DNA from: Alphaproteobacteria bacterium UBA2966 | GTDB taxonomy: Bacteria > Pseudomonadota > Alphaproteobacteria > UBA2966 | Assembly (NCBI GenBank): GCA_002348365.1 | Contig: DEBC01000062.1 | Span: forward strand, 1-6,457 | DNA length: 6,457 nucleotides | Direction: 5' to 3' | Shown: positions 5,307 through 6,457 of the stretch, one piece after another | How positions within the stretch are numbered: position 1 is the stretch's first letter | Layout: every line of letters starts with the position of its first letter | Program-made: the position numbers and the translations under genes | Notes under the pieces: model-generated | The model's input: only the letters and a program-made list of their open reading frames with translations | Told to the model about the DNA's origin: nothing | The model's database searches: none

Positions 5307-6457
5307 CAAGCTTCCAGCAATCTCGTTTCGACCGGCCATCTCGGACTCGGTGCCACATCAGGACCATAACCAACCCGACCCAGCATCTGTATCCTCTGGC
5401 CCGGCCGTTTGGTGAGCATAGCGTGAACTTCCCAGAAGTGCGGCTGCACTTCTTCATATTCCTGAAGAGATTGGCTCAAGGGGTGCAGGCCTACGCCGAT
5501 TTCTGCCGCTTTCAGGTTCATCCGTACCCAGGCTCGGCCGGCAGCCAGCTGGTCTCTTCGCGTGTTTCCTTCAGTGATGACCCAAACATAGGCCATCGCC
5601 GTACCCGTGATCTCGCGATACATCTCGAGTCCCTGGTGGAACGCTGACGACTCCTGGTCAGCCAATTCCTCGCGGGTCAGCACACCAATCCTGTTCAACG
5701 TCTCCAAGAATGCCCCCCCGAGGGCAATTCCGTCCGGATTGGCCTCGATCTTCGATTTTCCGATCCGCATCAGGCGAAGGCTCTCCATATTCATGCGCGG
5801 AGTCGTGACTTCGGTGACGTGTGCCCGCCAGGTGAGATCCCGCAATCGACTGACGTCGTCGGGGTTGGCTGTCGCACCGGAACTCACATTGTCCCGGCCC
5901 TCGGCCGTCACAGCCATCAGGACGCTTGCGGGTACGGCCCGATCGGTATCGTAAGGCTCTTTGTTGGAGCGCCGCCGAAGGATGGCATGAAAAAGCGGAT
6001 CCATCGGTATGCCCGCTTTCTTCGTGAAGCGGACGTGCGCGACAGGCCGCTTGTCGAGACGCTCTTCGGAGGCACCCTCCGGGAAGCCATCAACTTCGAC
6101 GGCGTAGCCATCTGCCTCGGCTGCGATCTTCAACAGCTCCAAAAAACACCCTAGACCGATAACAATCTGGCGACCGAACGGATCTGTTTCCGGCAAAAGT
6201 CGATCGGTGTCACAAAACAGGTGCACCTCTCCTTCAGTGCGCAAATCGACGATCCACGGCTGCCGATTGTGTGGGTTGGGGGCGAAAATCGCATAGGAGA
6301 CAGCGCGAAGACGGGGGTCTTCGAATCTCTCACCTGCGACCGACCAGGGCACGCGCGCACCAGCGGGATCACGGGTCAAGACAAAAGCGCCGCCACCAGC
6401 GGTCAAAACTACGGCAGAGGCGCCCAGCAAACCCAACATCGAGCGACGATTGAATGT
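5306..6457 (-). CDS. Tat-exported nitroreductase-fold (Acg-like) oxidoreductase, 5' end cut by window edge
   Basis: The frame stays open to the right edge, so the first codons are missing; 383 residues are visible. They begin TFNRRSMLGLLGAS, a twin-arginine signal (NRRSMLG, then a hydrophobic core), so the protein is probably folded with its cofactor in the cytoplasm and exported through Tat. The mature part is a nitroreductase-like FMN fold of the Acg type. Its marks are APNPHNRQPW near visible residues 59-68, DPFGRQIVIGLG at about 92-103, RRRSNKEPY at 161-169, and a C-terminal half with AGRAWVRMNLKA and GVGLHPLSQ. Size fits this subfamily, which is longer than ordinary NfsB-type nitroreductases and is often poorly characterised. 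It ends in TGA inside a TGATG overlap with marR. The starting residue is uncertain because the ATG at 6439 lies after the RR pair and would remove the export signal. Substrate unknown. Confidence 0.88.
   Translation of the reverse strand, partial: TFNRRSMLGLLGASAVVLTAGGGAFVLTRDPAGARVPWSVAGERFEDPRLRAVSYAIFAPNPHNRQPWIVDLRTEGEVHLFCDTDRLLPETDPFGRQIVIGLGCFLELLKIAAEADGYAVEVDGFPEGASEERLDKRPVAHVRFTKKAGIPMDPLFHAILRRRSNKEPYDTDRAVPASVLMAVTAEGRDNVSSGATANPDDVSRLRDLTWRAHVTEVTTPRMNMESLRLMRIGKSKIEANPDGIALGGAFLETLNRIGVLTREELADQESSAFHQGLEMYREITGTAMAYVWVITEGNTRRDQLAAGRAWVRMNLKAAEIGVGLHPLSQSLQEYEEVQPHFWEVHAMLTKRPGQRIQMLGRVGYGPDVAPSPRWPVETRLLEA

Noticed and set aside
5307..5339. Longer MarR start at ATG 5339
   Set aside because: It would overlap the nitroreductase-like gene by 34 bp instead of the neat TGATG coupling, and the extra 11 residues do not look like part of the MarR fold.

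Overview
The window looks like a stretch of an alphaproteobacterial chromosome or metagenome contig. Evidence for this is the GC-rich coding sequence, a FliL-like periplasmic protein and an M48 peptidase tail of the kind I associate with Alphaproteobacteria, and a Tat-exported nitroreductase-fold enzyme. The lineage is an inference from gene content, not from a marker gene. No RNA genes, insertion sequences, CRISPR arrays or origin were seen.

Left part (1-2176): a secreted FliL-like protein gene on the plus strand is split by an in-frame TAG at 306-308 and then stays open to 455. Facing it on the minus strand is a short-chain dehydrogenase resembling 3(17)beta-hydroxysteroid dehydrogenases, followed 48 bp downstream by a class I glutamine amidotransferase; these two probably form one transcription unit. 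The space between the dehydrogenase and the next, divergent gene holds a cluster of TTGCG half-sites, including an 8-bp inverted repeat, that may be an operator.

Middle (2177-4131): a secreted PQQ-type sugar (sorbosone) dehydrogenase is complete in sequence, except that a TAG at 2924-2926 replaces a position where I recall the family carrying Trp. Facing it is the decayed C-terminal end of an M48 metallopeptidase on the minus strand. About 275 bp of AT-richer DNA follow, with a near-palindromic hairpin and two TATAAT boxes.

Right part (4132-6457): two tandem, paralogous, two-helix membrane miniproteins (92 and 73 aa) form what looks like an isolated transcription unit, with a TATAAT box and a perfect AGGAGG in front and a strong GNRA-loop terminator behind. 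I do not recognise their family, and they are the best candidate for something undescribed. On the minus strand, a Tat-signal nitroreductase-fold protein (cut by the right edge) is translationally coupled (TGATG overlap) to a MarR regulator.

Three of the nine protein-coding loci are broken or interrupted. TAG also ends an apparently intact gene here, so a genome-wide reassignment of TAG is unlikely. Gene decay, an amber suppressor or base-calling errors remain open explanations for the two internal TAG codons.
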